Source: Prolixibacteraceae bacterium (lineage in GTDB: Bacteria; Bacteroidota; Bacteroidia; Bacteroidales; Prolixibacteraceae). From it: a stretch of 54,336 nt of DNA. Positions 36,192 to 44,564 of this stretch are shown piece after piece; positions within the stretch are counted from its first letter, which is position 1; each line of letters begins with the position of its first letter. Made by a program: the position numbers and the translations under genes. The notes beneath the pieces were generated by a model. It was not told the origin of the DNA and searched no databases. It was given only the letters and a program-made list of their open reading frames with translations. The stretch is from the NCBI GenBank assembly GCA_018648265.1, contig JABGRN010000030.1, positions 1-54,336 on the forward strand, read 5' to 3'.

Positions 36192-38309
36192 ATGCAATCG
36201 TTTTCAAAATCAGTTATTCTTTCTTTTTTATTAATGTGTTTTACATTTAATACATTGAATGTAAAAGCCGAAAACGAAATTCAAAAACAGAATCAAAGAA
36301 AGTCAAGGTTAGAAAATCCTGCGAGTGATACAATAAAAGTGAATGAATTGTTTGAATTGGGTTATCAGTTTATTAATGGTCCGTCAGATTCACTTTTGTT
36401 TTATTTCGAGAAAGCTTTAAAAATTATTCAAAATAATCTTGTTGAAATTGAAGAAAATGAAGGTTCAAACAGAGAACTAATTACTACTTATAGAAATTTT
36501 GAAATTCGCGCTTTAATTGAATTTGGAATAGAATATTTCTACAAAAATGAATATTCAAAAGCAATCGGGTATTTTAATAATGCACTGGAAGTTGCAAAGG
36601 TTGTAGGTAACTCGGTGTTGATTTCGGAATGCATGAGTGAGATTGGAATTGTGTATAAAAATCAGGGAGATTACAACCAGGCACTAAACTATTACAATCA
36701 AGCACTTAAATTGGCAAAACAATCGACCGACACAAGTTGGATAGCAAGCTGCCAAATAAATATCGGGAATGTTTATAAAGAAAAAGGGTTTTTAAATATT
36801 GCTCAGAAACATTATTTAGAAGCTCTGAAAATTATGGAAACCCTGGGAGAAAATCGCAGAATAGCAGCGTGTTATCAAAACATTGGAGATATTTACAACA
36901 AACAACTTGACTATGATAAAGCACTGGAATATTTCAACAAATCGCTCGAATTGGCAAGTGAAGAAAACGATAAGGTCAGGCAAATTTCCATTTATTTGAA
37001 TACCGGGGATGTACATATAAAAACTGGACAATATAAAACTGCCCGTAGTTTTTTACAGAAAGCCATTTTATTGTACGATGAAACCGGATATCAACACGAA
37101 CGCGACTTCTGTAATATTCTGATGGGAAATAGCTGGTTAAATGAAGGCGACCATTACAAAGCAATTGAATATTATGAAAAAGCTTTGGAAATTTCGCAGC
37201 TCAAAAACGACAAAACGAGTATTGCTGAAATTGAAGGTAATTTAGGACAAACCTATTTCTATTTACAAGATTACCAGAAAGCCCTCGAACTTTTTACAAG
37301 TAGTTTAGAAACGGCAGAAGGAAATGGGTCGTTGGAGTTAATGATTAAAGCCAAATCTAATATTTCTAACATTTACAAAATTCTTAATCAACCTCACTTA
37401 GCTCTTCAATATTTCAGGGAGTATTCTCTTTTAAAAGACAGTCTTTTTAATGCCGAAAAATACAAAGCCATAAAAGAAATGGAGGTAAAGTACGAATCGG
37501 AAAAAAATGAACAACAACTGGATTTTTTAACCGAAAAAAATGAAATACAGGATTTAAAACTTAGCCGACGAAACAGAATGTTATTTGCGCTAATTGCAAT
37601 TATAGCATTGTTAATATTGGTTGGATTTTTATTACGAAAGCAAAATCTGCTTAAATCGAAACACAATGCAATTGAGCTGGAACAAAGGTTATTACGTTCG
37701 CAAATGAATCCTCATTTTATTTTCAATTCGTTAATTGCCATTCAAAGTTACATTTATAAAAAAGAACCTGTTGCTGCCGGTGATTATCTGGCAAAATTTG
37801 CAGAGTTGGTAAGATTAATTTTAGAGAATTCAAGGGTTGAATATGTTTCATTAAAAAAGGAAATAGAAACCTTAGAGAATTATCTTGAACTTCAGAGTTT
37901 ACGTTTTGAAAAGAAATTTGATTTTTCTGTAGAATTGTTGAATAATATTGAACCTGAAAATACGATGCTACCACCAATGTTTGCCCAACCATTTATTGAA
38001 AATGCCATTGAACACGGACTACGGCACAAACCCGGAAAGGGAAATTTAAAATTAGTTTATTCTGTTATAAAAAACTGTTGTATTAAAATTACAATTGAAG
38101 ATGATGGAATTGGCAGGGAAAAAGCAGGAGAAATAAAAAAAAGAGAACAACACCGTTCGTTAGCACTTGATATTACAAAAGAGAGGTTAACTATTTTGAG
38201 TAAAAAACACAAATATAAATTCTTGTTAAAAATTATTGACTTAAAAGATGAAAGTGGTCAACCATCCGGAACAAAAGTAGAAATTATGTTGCCCTATAAA
38301 TTGATTTAA
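36192..38309 (+). CDS. TPR sensor histidine kinase (LytS/HisKA_7TM-like, His_kinase type)
   Basis: A 705-residue kinase. After a signal peptide (MQSFSKSVILSFLLMCFTF) come about eight TPR repeats in the periplasm (about 60-430), for example YNQALNYYNQALKLAKQS and YDKALEYFNKSLELASEE. A membrane helix follows (about 465-485), then a His_kinase domain with the phospho-His in QMNPHFIFNSL (His508). The ATPase domain has QPFIENAIEHGLRH and EDDGIGREKAG. The start is ATG at 36192: the frame is open from 36069, but residue 42 begins the signal peptide. The LytTR response regulator follows after 34 bases, so they form one operon. Confidence 0.92.
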   Translation: MQSFSKSVILSFLLMCFTFNTLNVKAENEIQKQNQRKSRLENPASDTIKVNELFELGYQFINGPSDSLLFYFEKALKIIQNNLVEIEENEGSNRELITTYRNFEIRALIEFGIEYFYKNEYSKAIGYFNNALEVAKVVGNSVLISECMSEIGIVYKNQGDYNQALNYYNQALKLAKQSTDTSWIASCQINIGNVYKEKGFLNIAQKHYLEALKIMETLGENRRIAACYQNIGDIYNKQLDYDKALEYFNKSLELASEENDKVRQISIYLNTGDVHIKTGQYKTARSFLQKAILLYDETGYQHERDFCNILMGNSWLNEGDHYKAIEYYEKALEISQLKNDKTSIAEIEGNLGQTYFYLQDYQKALELFTSSLETAEGNGSLELMIKAKSNISNIYKILNQPHLALQYFREYSLLKDSLFNAEKYKAIKEMEVKYESEKNEQQLDFLTEKNEIQDLKLSRRNRMLFALIAIIALLILVGFLLRKQNLLKSKHNAIELEQRLLRSQMNPHFIFNSLIAIQSYIYKKEPVAAGDYLAKFAELVRLILENSRVEYVSLKKEIETLENYLELQSLRFEKKFDFSVELLNNIEPENTMLPPMFAQPFIENAIEHGLRHKPGKGNLKLVYSVIKNCCIKITIEDDGIGREKAGEIKKREQHRSLALDITKERLTILSKKHKYKFLLKIIDLKDESGQPSGTKVEIMLPYKLI

Positions 38310-38343
38310 AACCCTTACCTTTATTACACATTAATTCCTGACA

Positions 38344-39081
38344 ATGATTTCAATAGCAATTATCGACGACGAACCAAAAGCACGGGACACGATTATTAAC
38401 ATTCTCGGAATGAGTGCGATTGAATTAAACATTGTAGGAGAAGCAAGTGATGTAAAATCGGGATATGAATTGATAATATCAAAATCGCCAGATCTGGTTT
38501 TATTGGATATAAACATGCCGGATGGAAGCGGTTTTGATTTACTTAAACAGTTTGAAAAAATAAACTTTAAAGTAATTTTTATAACTGCCCACGAAGAATA
38601 TGCTGTAAAAGCTTTCAAGTACAGTGCAATTGATTATATATTAAAACCGATTCGTGCAGCCGAATTATTACAAGCCGTAGAAAAAGCAAACGATAGTTTC
38701 AACAAAGAAGAGACGGTATTAAAAATTAGCACCCTGCTTTCGAACCTCGAAAAACTTAAAAAGATAGTGCTGAAAACTGCCGAAAGCATTCACATTATTA
38801 ATGTTAAACAAATCATTCGCTGCCAGGCCGATGTAAATTATACAACTTTTTTTCTTGAAGGAGGTGAAAACCTACTTGTTTCGAAACCCTTAAAAGAATA
38901 CGATGAATTGCTCGGACAAACCGGATTTTTCCGAACCCACCAATCTCACCTCGTTAACCTCGACCATATTTTACGGTACGACAAAACAGACGGTGGTTAT
39001 CTTGTAATGAATAACAAATCTATGGTTCCGGTTTCAACTCGAAATAAAGAGGAATTGTTTCGTTTGTTTGACACCATGTAG
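38344..39081 (+). CDS. LytTR-family response regulator
   Basis: A 245-residue regulator. The receiver domain (1-120) has the acidic pocket IIDDEPKARD, the phosphorylated Asp55 in DLVLLDINMPDGSG, and Lys in DYILKPIRA. The LytTR DNA-binding domain (about 140-245) has IIRCQADVNYTTFFL and FFRTHQSHLVNLDHI. It is the expected partner of the TPR kinase 34 bases upstream. Its targets are not known; the surface-protein cluster downstream is a candidate. Confidence 0.94.
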   Translation: MISIAIIDDEPKARDTIINILGMSAIELNIVGEASDVKSGYELIISKSPDLVLLDINMPDGSGFDLLKQFEKINFKVIFITAHEEYAVKAFKYSAIDYILKPIRAAELLQAVEKANDSFNKEETVLKISTLLSNLEKLKKIVLKTAESIHIINVKQIIRCQADVNYTTFFLEGGENLLVSKPLKEYDELLGQTGFFRTHQSHLVNLDHILRYDKTDGGYLVMNNKSMVPVSTRNKEELFRLFDTM

Positions 39082-39117
39082 TCTTTGTCTTTAAAGTCCG
39101 ACTTCTGCGTTACGCTT

Positions 39118-39164
39118 GTCAGAAAAACAGTCATTTACAAAAGTAAACTCATTTATTTTCTGAC
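39118..39164. repeat. Inverted repeat after the response regulator gene
   Basis: Nine-base perfect arms GTCAGAAAA (39118-39126) and TTTTCTGAC (39156-39164) with weaker pairing outside. The loop contains a one-mismatch copy of the TTTACAWWTGTAAA palindrome at 39134-39147. It may end the kinase-regulator transcript. Confidence 0.5.
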
Positions 39165-39343
39165 TTCGCAAGCCTTAAATTCGAACTTTATAGCTCAAAC
39201 ACTTACTTTATAGACAGACTCAATGTAATTTATTTTTTGTTCCCACCCTTCAACGAATAATAATCCAAGCCCCGCAAATAATAAATGGCCCTAATTTTTC
39301 AATAGAACCTGTTGTAACTTGATTATGAATTATTCTGATAACC

Positions 39344-39673
39344 ATGATCAAAATTGTTTTAAAAGGGCAGATGCTGTTTTATAAAGACAACGAAATTATT
39401 CGTTTCGAAGCAAAAAATAAAAAAACGGCAATCCATTTTATTGATAACACCTTATCGGAAATTGCCGAACCAATCGGAAGTATCGAGTCACAATTAAAAA
39501 ACCACGGTTTTATAAGAATCCACTCGAATCATTTGGTGAATGTAAATCACATCACTGGAATTCCAAATCAAAGTCCAGGTTTTATCGAACTTAACAAATC
39601 CCAATTACTTCCAATATCTACTGAACAACATAAAATAATTATACAACTTATTTCAACTCATTTAAAAATGTAA
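39344..39673 (+). CDS. Stand-alone LytTR DNA-binding protein
   Basis: A 109-residue protein that is almost entirely a LytTR domain: FYKDNEIIRFEAKNKKTAIH, LKNHGFIRIHSNHLVNVNHI and LPISTEQHKIIIQL. No receiver domain is present, so it is not controlled by phosphorylation in the usual way. It may be a constitutive or competing regulator for the same sites as the response regulator 263 bases upstream. The start is ATG at 39344. It lies 98 bases before the first T9SS surface-protein gene. Confidence 0.85.
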   Translation: MIKIVLKGQMLFYKDNEIIRFEAKNKKTAIHFIDNTLSEIAEPIGSIESQLKNHGFIRIHSNHLVNVNHITGIPNQSPGFIELNKSQLLPISTEQHKIIIQLISTHLKM

Positions 39674-39771
39674 AGTGGATTAATTAAACGGATTCTACCT
39701 TTAAATTTTACAATTCAACTAGATGGAATCCACAAATAAACACAATAAACAAAATTTTAAAAAATACCATC

Positions 39772-41133
39772 ATGAAACATTATTTTACTCGAATTATTAC
39801 AATTGCATTTATTGCTTTGGCATTTCAATTTACATGCAGTGCACAAAAAACTTATGTGCCGGATGATAATTTCGAAAACGAACTAATAAAACTCGGGCTC
39901 GATTCGGGTTCACCCGACGATTCTGTGTTTACAGCAAATATAGACACACTAACTTCTCTTTATGTGTGGGAAAAGGAAATATCGGACCTGACAGGTATAG
40001 AAGACTTTGTGGCCTTAAAAAAGCTGCATTGTTACGACAATTTCCTAACAACGCTTGATGTTAGTAATTGTAAGGAATTGGAAAATCTCGATTGCTACAG
40101 AAACGAGCTAACTTCAATTAACCTGAGTAATTGCTCATCCCTTGTGTATTTGCGTTGTTATGATAATTTTCTTACCTCTTTAAATGTGGATGACTGTACC
40201 TCGCTGGAGTTTATAAACTGCAAAAAAAACTCGCTTACTTCTATTGATGTGAGTAATTGTACTGTACTGGAGGAACTGCTTTGTATTGAGAATTCGCTCA
40301 CTTCGATAAATACCAATGGCCTTGCAGCATTGAAATACCTGCATTGTTACGAGAATGCAATTATTTCGCTAGACCTTAGTACCAACAGTGCCTTGTATAA
40401 TTTAGATTGTCACAATAATGCACTGACTACACTAAATGTAAATGGATGCGCTGATCTGGAATGGTTATTTTGTTCTGAAAATGTGCTTACCTCAATTAAC
40501 ATAAGTGGCTGCATTTCCCTTGATTGGTTGGTATGTAATAATAACTCACTTACTACTATTGACCTGAGCGACAATATCGCAATACGATCCATTATTTGCA
40601 ACAACAATTTATTGACATCCCTCGATGTGAGTTTAGACACAGCCTTGATGCAATTGATTTGCCACAATAACGCACTTACATCGCTCAACCTGAAAAATGG
40701 AAATAATGCAGACATGCAAGGTGACGAAAATTATGCTGGCTTGGATGCAAGAGTTAATCCGAACCTTTTGTGTATTCAGGTAGATGATGCAGTAGCTTCA
40801 TCGGGATATCAATTCTGGTATAAAGATGCTATGGCGAGTTATTCCGAAAACTGTAATTCCAGTGCTTTGGAAGATCGTTTATCTGAAACAGAAATCAAGA
40901 TTTTTCCAAATCCGGCGCAAAACAAGTTCAGTGTTCAAAGTTCAAAGTTTAGAGTTGGAGATGCTACAATCGAACTTTTCGATTTGAATGGCATAAAACA
41001 CCTCGAAAAACAAATTTCTTTAGACAGTATAAATCTTGAGGTAGATGTAAGCCAAATAATCAACGGGATTTATTTCTGCAAAATACGATTTGATAATAAG
41101 TACGTAACCAGAAAAATTATTGTTTGGAGATAG
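39772..41133 (+). CDS. T9SS-secreted leucine-rich-repeat protein
   Basis: A 453-residue exported protein. A signal peptide (1-24, ending CSAQ) is followed by a short cap with YVPDDNFENELIKLGLDSG. About eleven repeats of 21 residues follow with the pattern L-x-x-L-x-C-x-x-N-x-L-T-S-L-D-V (for example LDCHNNALTTLNV). A T9SS type A sorting domain ends the protein (about 370-453: IKIFPNPAQNKF, DLNGIKHLEKQI, NGIYFCKI). Repeated Cys at a fixed position gives a ladder along the solenoid. It is probably anchored on the cell surface. Its sorting domain is nearly identical in DNA to the next gene's. Confidence 0.92.
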   Translation: MKHYFTRIITIAFIALAFQFTCSAQKTYVPDDNFENELIKLGLDSGSPDDSVFTANIDTLTSLYVWEKEISDLTGIEDFVALKKLHCYDNFLTTLDVSNCKELENLDCYRNELTSINLSNCSSLVYLRCYDNFLTSLNVDDCTSLEFINCKKNSLTSIDVSNCTVLEELLCIENSLTSINTNGLAALKYLHCYENAIISLDLSTNSALYNLDCHNNALTTLNVNGCADLEWLFCSENVLTSINISGCISLDWLVCNNNSLTTIDLSDNIAIRSIICNNNLLTSLDVSLDTALMQLICHNNALTSLNLKNGNNADMQGDENYAGLDARVNPNLLCIQVDDAVASSGYQFWYKDAMASYSENCNSSALEDRLSETEIKIFPNPAQNKFSVQSSKFRVGDATIELFDLNGIKHLEKQISLDSINLEVDVSQIINGIYFCKIRFDNKYVTRKIIVWR

Positions 41134-41251
41134 CTTCGCTCCCCGGCGATTACATCGCAAGGTGATTAGCAGGAACGCGATACAAGCGCCGAGGCATTGG
41201 CTTTTCACTCAATTTAAACTATGAATCATGAATACTTCAAATAACAATACA

Positions 41252-44200
41252 ATGAAAACTGCAAGGTTTACTTTTTACATTTTCTTATCTCTGATTTTTG
41301 TTAGTTCAGCACTTACTGCACAAATCGAACTTGAGTCGCATTGGGGAGGGGGGAAATGCCGGGCCGTTGCCATGACAAATACTCATGTTTTTGCAGGCTT
41401 TGGTACATTTCTATACTCCATCCATCTCGAAAGTTCCCGGATAACCGGCGTTAAAAATTTACCCAATACTATTAGCGATATTGCTATTATGGGTAACACC
41501 GCCTATGTAGGAAGCTTTGATGCAGGCATTTGTGTTGTTGATATTTCCGATCCTGAAAATATGGATCTTGTAAATCAACTGGAATGCATTAACAGAAAGC
41601 TACGTATTTCTGACAATTGTTTATATGTAGCACGATTTAATAATGGTTTGGCAGTATATGATATTTCAACACCGACACAACCTATTTTACTTGATGAGTT
41701 GGATATATCGGGAACTGTTTACGATGTTATACCCAACGGGAATTATATTTATTGTTCGTGTCGTTCTGCCGGATTAATAGTAATAGATCAAACCGACCTA
41801 CAAGCACTAGAAATTAATAGTACAGTAACAACCACTCATGATATTTACAGATTAACACAGCACAACAACTACCTGTATGCCAGCTACCTAATAGAAAAGG
41901 GAATGGATATTCTTGATGTTTCGGTTTCGCAAACGCCAACACTTAAAAATAGCATTACAGATGAAGACCGTATTAACGATATGCAAGTACAAGGTAACAC
42001 CTTGTTTGTTGGTTCGGATTTGGGTATCCGCTTGTTCGACATTAGTGATCCTTTAAACCCTTCCAAAACACTTACAAAAGATGTGGGTTCATTTAGCTGC
42101 TTTGCCTTGGGTGATTCATCTATTTGTATTGCTGAGGATAATGAAGGACTGGGTATATTTTCGATAGAAGAAAATAGTATTAACAAAAAATCAGCTCATT
42201 ATGAACTTGATTTTTCACCAATGAAAATGTATGCAGTTGATTCAACAACTTTATATATTCCGGAGTATTTGTCGCAACATTCTGTTAAGCTAAAAATTTT
42301 AGATGTAAGCAATCCAACAGAGCCGGTTGATCATGGTTATTGTAATGTTTCAGCAACCGACATTGCTATTAAAGATACAATAGCTTACATGATTCAGGAT
42401 TACAAAATTTACCTTGTTAATATCTCAAATCCAAACCAACCTGTTGAACTCGGATCGATTACATTACCCGCAAAACAAAAATCTTTAGCCATTTACAAAA
42501 ATTATCTTTTTGCTTATGCCGATGGATTATGGGATGGAAAAGGGATAAATATTGTGGATATAACAAATCCTTTAGAGCCGATCGTTGGGGTGCATCTTAA
42601 ACATGAATCTATTATTGAGCAAATAGGGGCAACTGACTCGGCTTTGTTTGTTCAGGATAGCAACAATCAAATATTTCGTGTTGATTTTACTAATCCTGAC
42701 AATCCCAAAATAGATGCTGAACCACTACTTACCGATTCCATTGTAGGGTGCTGGGTAAAAGACAATATTGGATATTTTACCGATGTAGAAGATAAGCTTC
42801 GTACTTACGACTTGTCCGATCCATTTCAACCTGAGATAAAAACTACTTTAAATATAAGCCAACTTAAAAAGAAACCCCTATTTAATGAAAATTTGGCATA
42901 CATAGTTGGTCAGAATGGAATAGAAGTTTTCGATTTTGAAAATCCATTTTCTCCAATCCGTGTTGGTTTTACCAATATCCCGGGTCACTTTACTTCGCCT
43001 TCAATTATTGGCAACAACCTTGTGGTTTTGAAAGTAATTTATGAAAACAAACTTTCCTTTTTTAGCTTAAGTACTCCAACATCTCCAACTTTAATAGACA
43101 AAATAGCTCCCTTGGGTCTAAACAATGCATTTGCAGTTAAAGATAATATCACTTTTGTTGCAAACGATTTGGGTGGTTTACGTGTACTAAACATGAAAAA
43201 CAATTCTGCTGAAGAACTTGGTGTCCTTCATACAAGAGGTAAAGTTCAGGATGTAGTTTTGCAAGGTAATTACGCATACCTGGCAACAGAAATGGAAGGG
43301 ATGAGCATTGTTGATATTTCCGATTTTCGTCACCCTCATACCGTAGGACGGTATTATCCGGCTAATAATGGATCAGTTAAGGATGTTTTGGTTGATGGAG
43401 ATTATGCCTATTTAATGGGTGGGGCCTATGGCATAAAAGTTATTGATATAAAGCAAAAAGAAAATCCCAGGGAAGTGGCATCCCGGCCTGTTAACTGGAA
43501 TTTACTTTCAGGAACGATTTATAATGAACTATTGTATTGTTGCAATTCAAACGAAGGCATTGAAGTACTGGATATAAGCAATCCATTAAATCCTACACCT
43601 GTCGGGGAATACAACACCCCGGGTGCCGCAATAAATATGTGCATAAAAAACGACACCGCTTATTTGGCCGATGGGATGAATTCTTTACGAATTCTGAATG
43701 TCTCCAATCCCTCTCAGATATCGGAAATTGCAGCCTATAATTTATCACCTGGGATTGTTAATGATGTAGAAGTTGTAGGTAATTATGCTTTTGTAACAGC
43801 AGGATTTATGGGATTGTTTGTACTTGATGTGAAAGATCCAAAAAATATTATCCAGGTTGGCAGATTTTTTATTGGCGGCTGCGAATTTAATGAGGTAGAA
43901 GTGGAAAACGACACTATATTTGTTTGCAGCCAAAACAATGGCGTTTACAAACTTTCTTCCTCGTTACTAAGCTCTCTGGCAGATGTTACACTAAGTGATT
44001 TGAAAGTTGATGGCACAACAGTTCCCGGTTTTAGCCCTACTACGCTCAGTTACGATATTGAAATTTCTTCAACAACAACCGTGATTCCAACAGTTTCGGC
44101 TACACCAAACGATATAAATGCCAGCGTTGCAATAACACAGGCAGATAATGTGCGGGGCAATTCAACAATTCTGGTAACTGCCGAAGATGGTGTAACGCAA

Positions 44201-44506
44201 CAAACATATTCAATTAAATTCTCGAATGTTACAAGCATTTCTGAAATGGATGAAAAAACTGAGTTTAATCTTTTTCCAAATCCGGCTCAGGAAAAGTTCA
44301 GAGTTCAGAGTTCAGAGTTTAAAGTTGAAGATGCTACAATCGAACTTTATGATTTGAATGGCAGAAAACACCTCGAAAAACAAATCACTGTAGGAACGAA
44401 CAGTGTTCAAATTGAAGTTAGCAATTTAAAAAACGGAATTTATTTCTGTAGAATTTTAATGAATAAAAATTGTTTCACTCAAAAAATAATCATTCAAAGA
44501 AACTAA
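41252..44506 (+). CDS. T9SS-secreted LVIVD-repeat protein
   Basis: A 1084-residue exported protein. The signal peptide is MKTARFTFYIFLSLIFVSSA. About 20 LVIVD-type repeats cover residues 50-900 (for example GICVVDISDPENMDLVNQ, GLAVYDISTPTQPILLDE). A cadherin-like beta-sandwich domain follows (about 915-995: LSDLKVDGTTVPGFSPTTLS). A T9SS type A sorting domain ends it (FNLFPNPAQEKF to FTQKIIIQRN). The start is uncertain: an ATG at 41228 adds eight residues, but the ATG at 41252 begins a standard signal peptide. Function unknown; the repeats form propellers likely to bind other surface molecules. Confidence 0.88.
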   Translation: MKTARFTFYIFLSLIFVSSALTAQIELESHWGGGKCRAVAMTNTHVFAGFGTFLYSIHLESSRITGVKNLPNTISDIAIMGNTAYVGSFDAGICVVDISDPENMDLVNQLECINRKLRISDNCLYVARFNNGLAVYDISTPTQPILLDELDISGTVYDVIPNGNYIYCSCRSAGLIVIDQTDLQALEINSTVTTTHDIYRLTQHNNYLYASYLIEKGMDILDVSVSQTPTLKNSITDEDRINDMQVQGNTLFVGSDLGIRLFDISDPLNPSKTLTKDVGSFSCFALGDSSICIAEDNEGLGIFSIEENSINKKSAHYELDFSPMKMYAVDSTTLYIPEYLSQHSVKLKILDVSNPTEPVDHGYCNVSATDIAIKDTIAYMIQDYKIYLVNISNPNQPVELGSITLPAKQKSLAIYKNYLFAYADGLWDGKGINIVDITNPLEPIVGVHLKHESIIEQIGATDSALFVQDSNNQIFRVDFTNPDNPKIDAEPLLTDSIVGCWVKDNIGYFTDVEDKLRTYDLSDPFQPEIKTTLNISQLKKKPLFNENLAYIVGQNGIEVFDFENPFSPIRVGFTNIPGHFTSPSIIGNNLVVLKVIYENKLSFFSLSTPTSPTLIDKIAPLGLNNAFAVKDNITFVANDLGGLRVLNMKNNSAEELGVLHTRGKVQDVVLQGNYAYLATEMEGMSIVDISDFRHPHTVGRYYPANNGSVKDVLVDGDYAYLMGGAYGIKVIDIKQKENPREVASRPVNWNLLSGTIYNELLYCCNSNEGIEVLDISNPLNPTPVGEYNTPGAAINMCIKNDTAYLADGMNSLRILNVSNPSQISEIAAYNLSPGIVNDVEVVGNYAFVTAGFMGLFVLDVKDPKNIIQVGRFFIGGCEFNEVEVENDTIFVCSQNNGVYKLSSSLLSSLADVTLSDLKVDGTTVPGFSPTTLSYDIEISSTTTVIPTVSATPNDINASVAITQADNVRGNSTILVTAEDGVTQQTYSIKFSNVTSISEMDEKTEFNLFPNPAQEKFRVQSSEFKVEDATIELYDLNGRKHLEKQITVGTNSVQIEVSNLKNGIYFCRILMNKNCFTQKIIIQRN
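44295..44329. repeat. Heptanucleotide repeat in the sorting-domain coding sequence
   Basis: Five phased heptamers: AGTTCAG three times, then AGTTTAA and AGTTGAA. Equivalent five-unit runs lie at 40925-40959 and 46948-46982, in the same place in the other two sorting domains. The non-coding run at 22761-22788 has the same units. Confidence 0.85.
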
Positions 44507-44564
44507 CATTAAAGGTCCTGTAAAACAATCTTCGAAAATTAATCAAATTAGTAAAACCAACACT

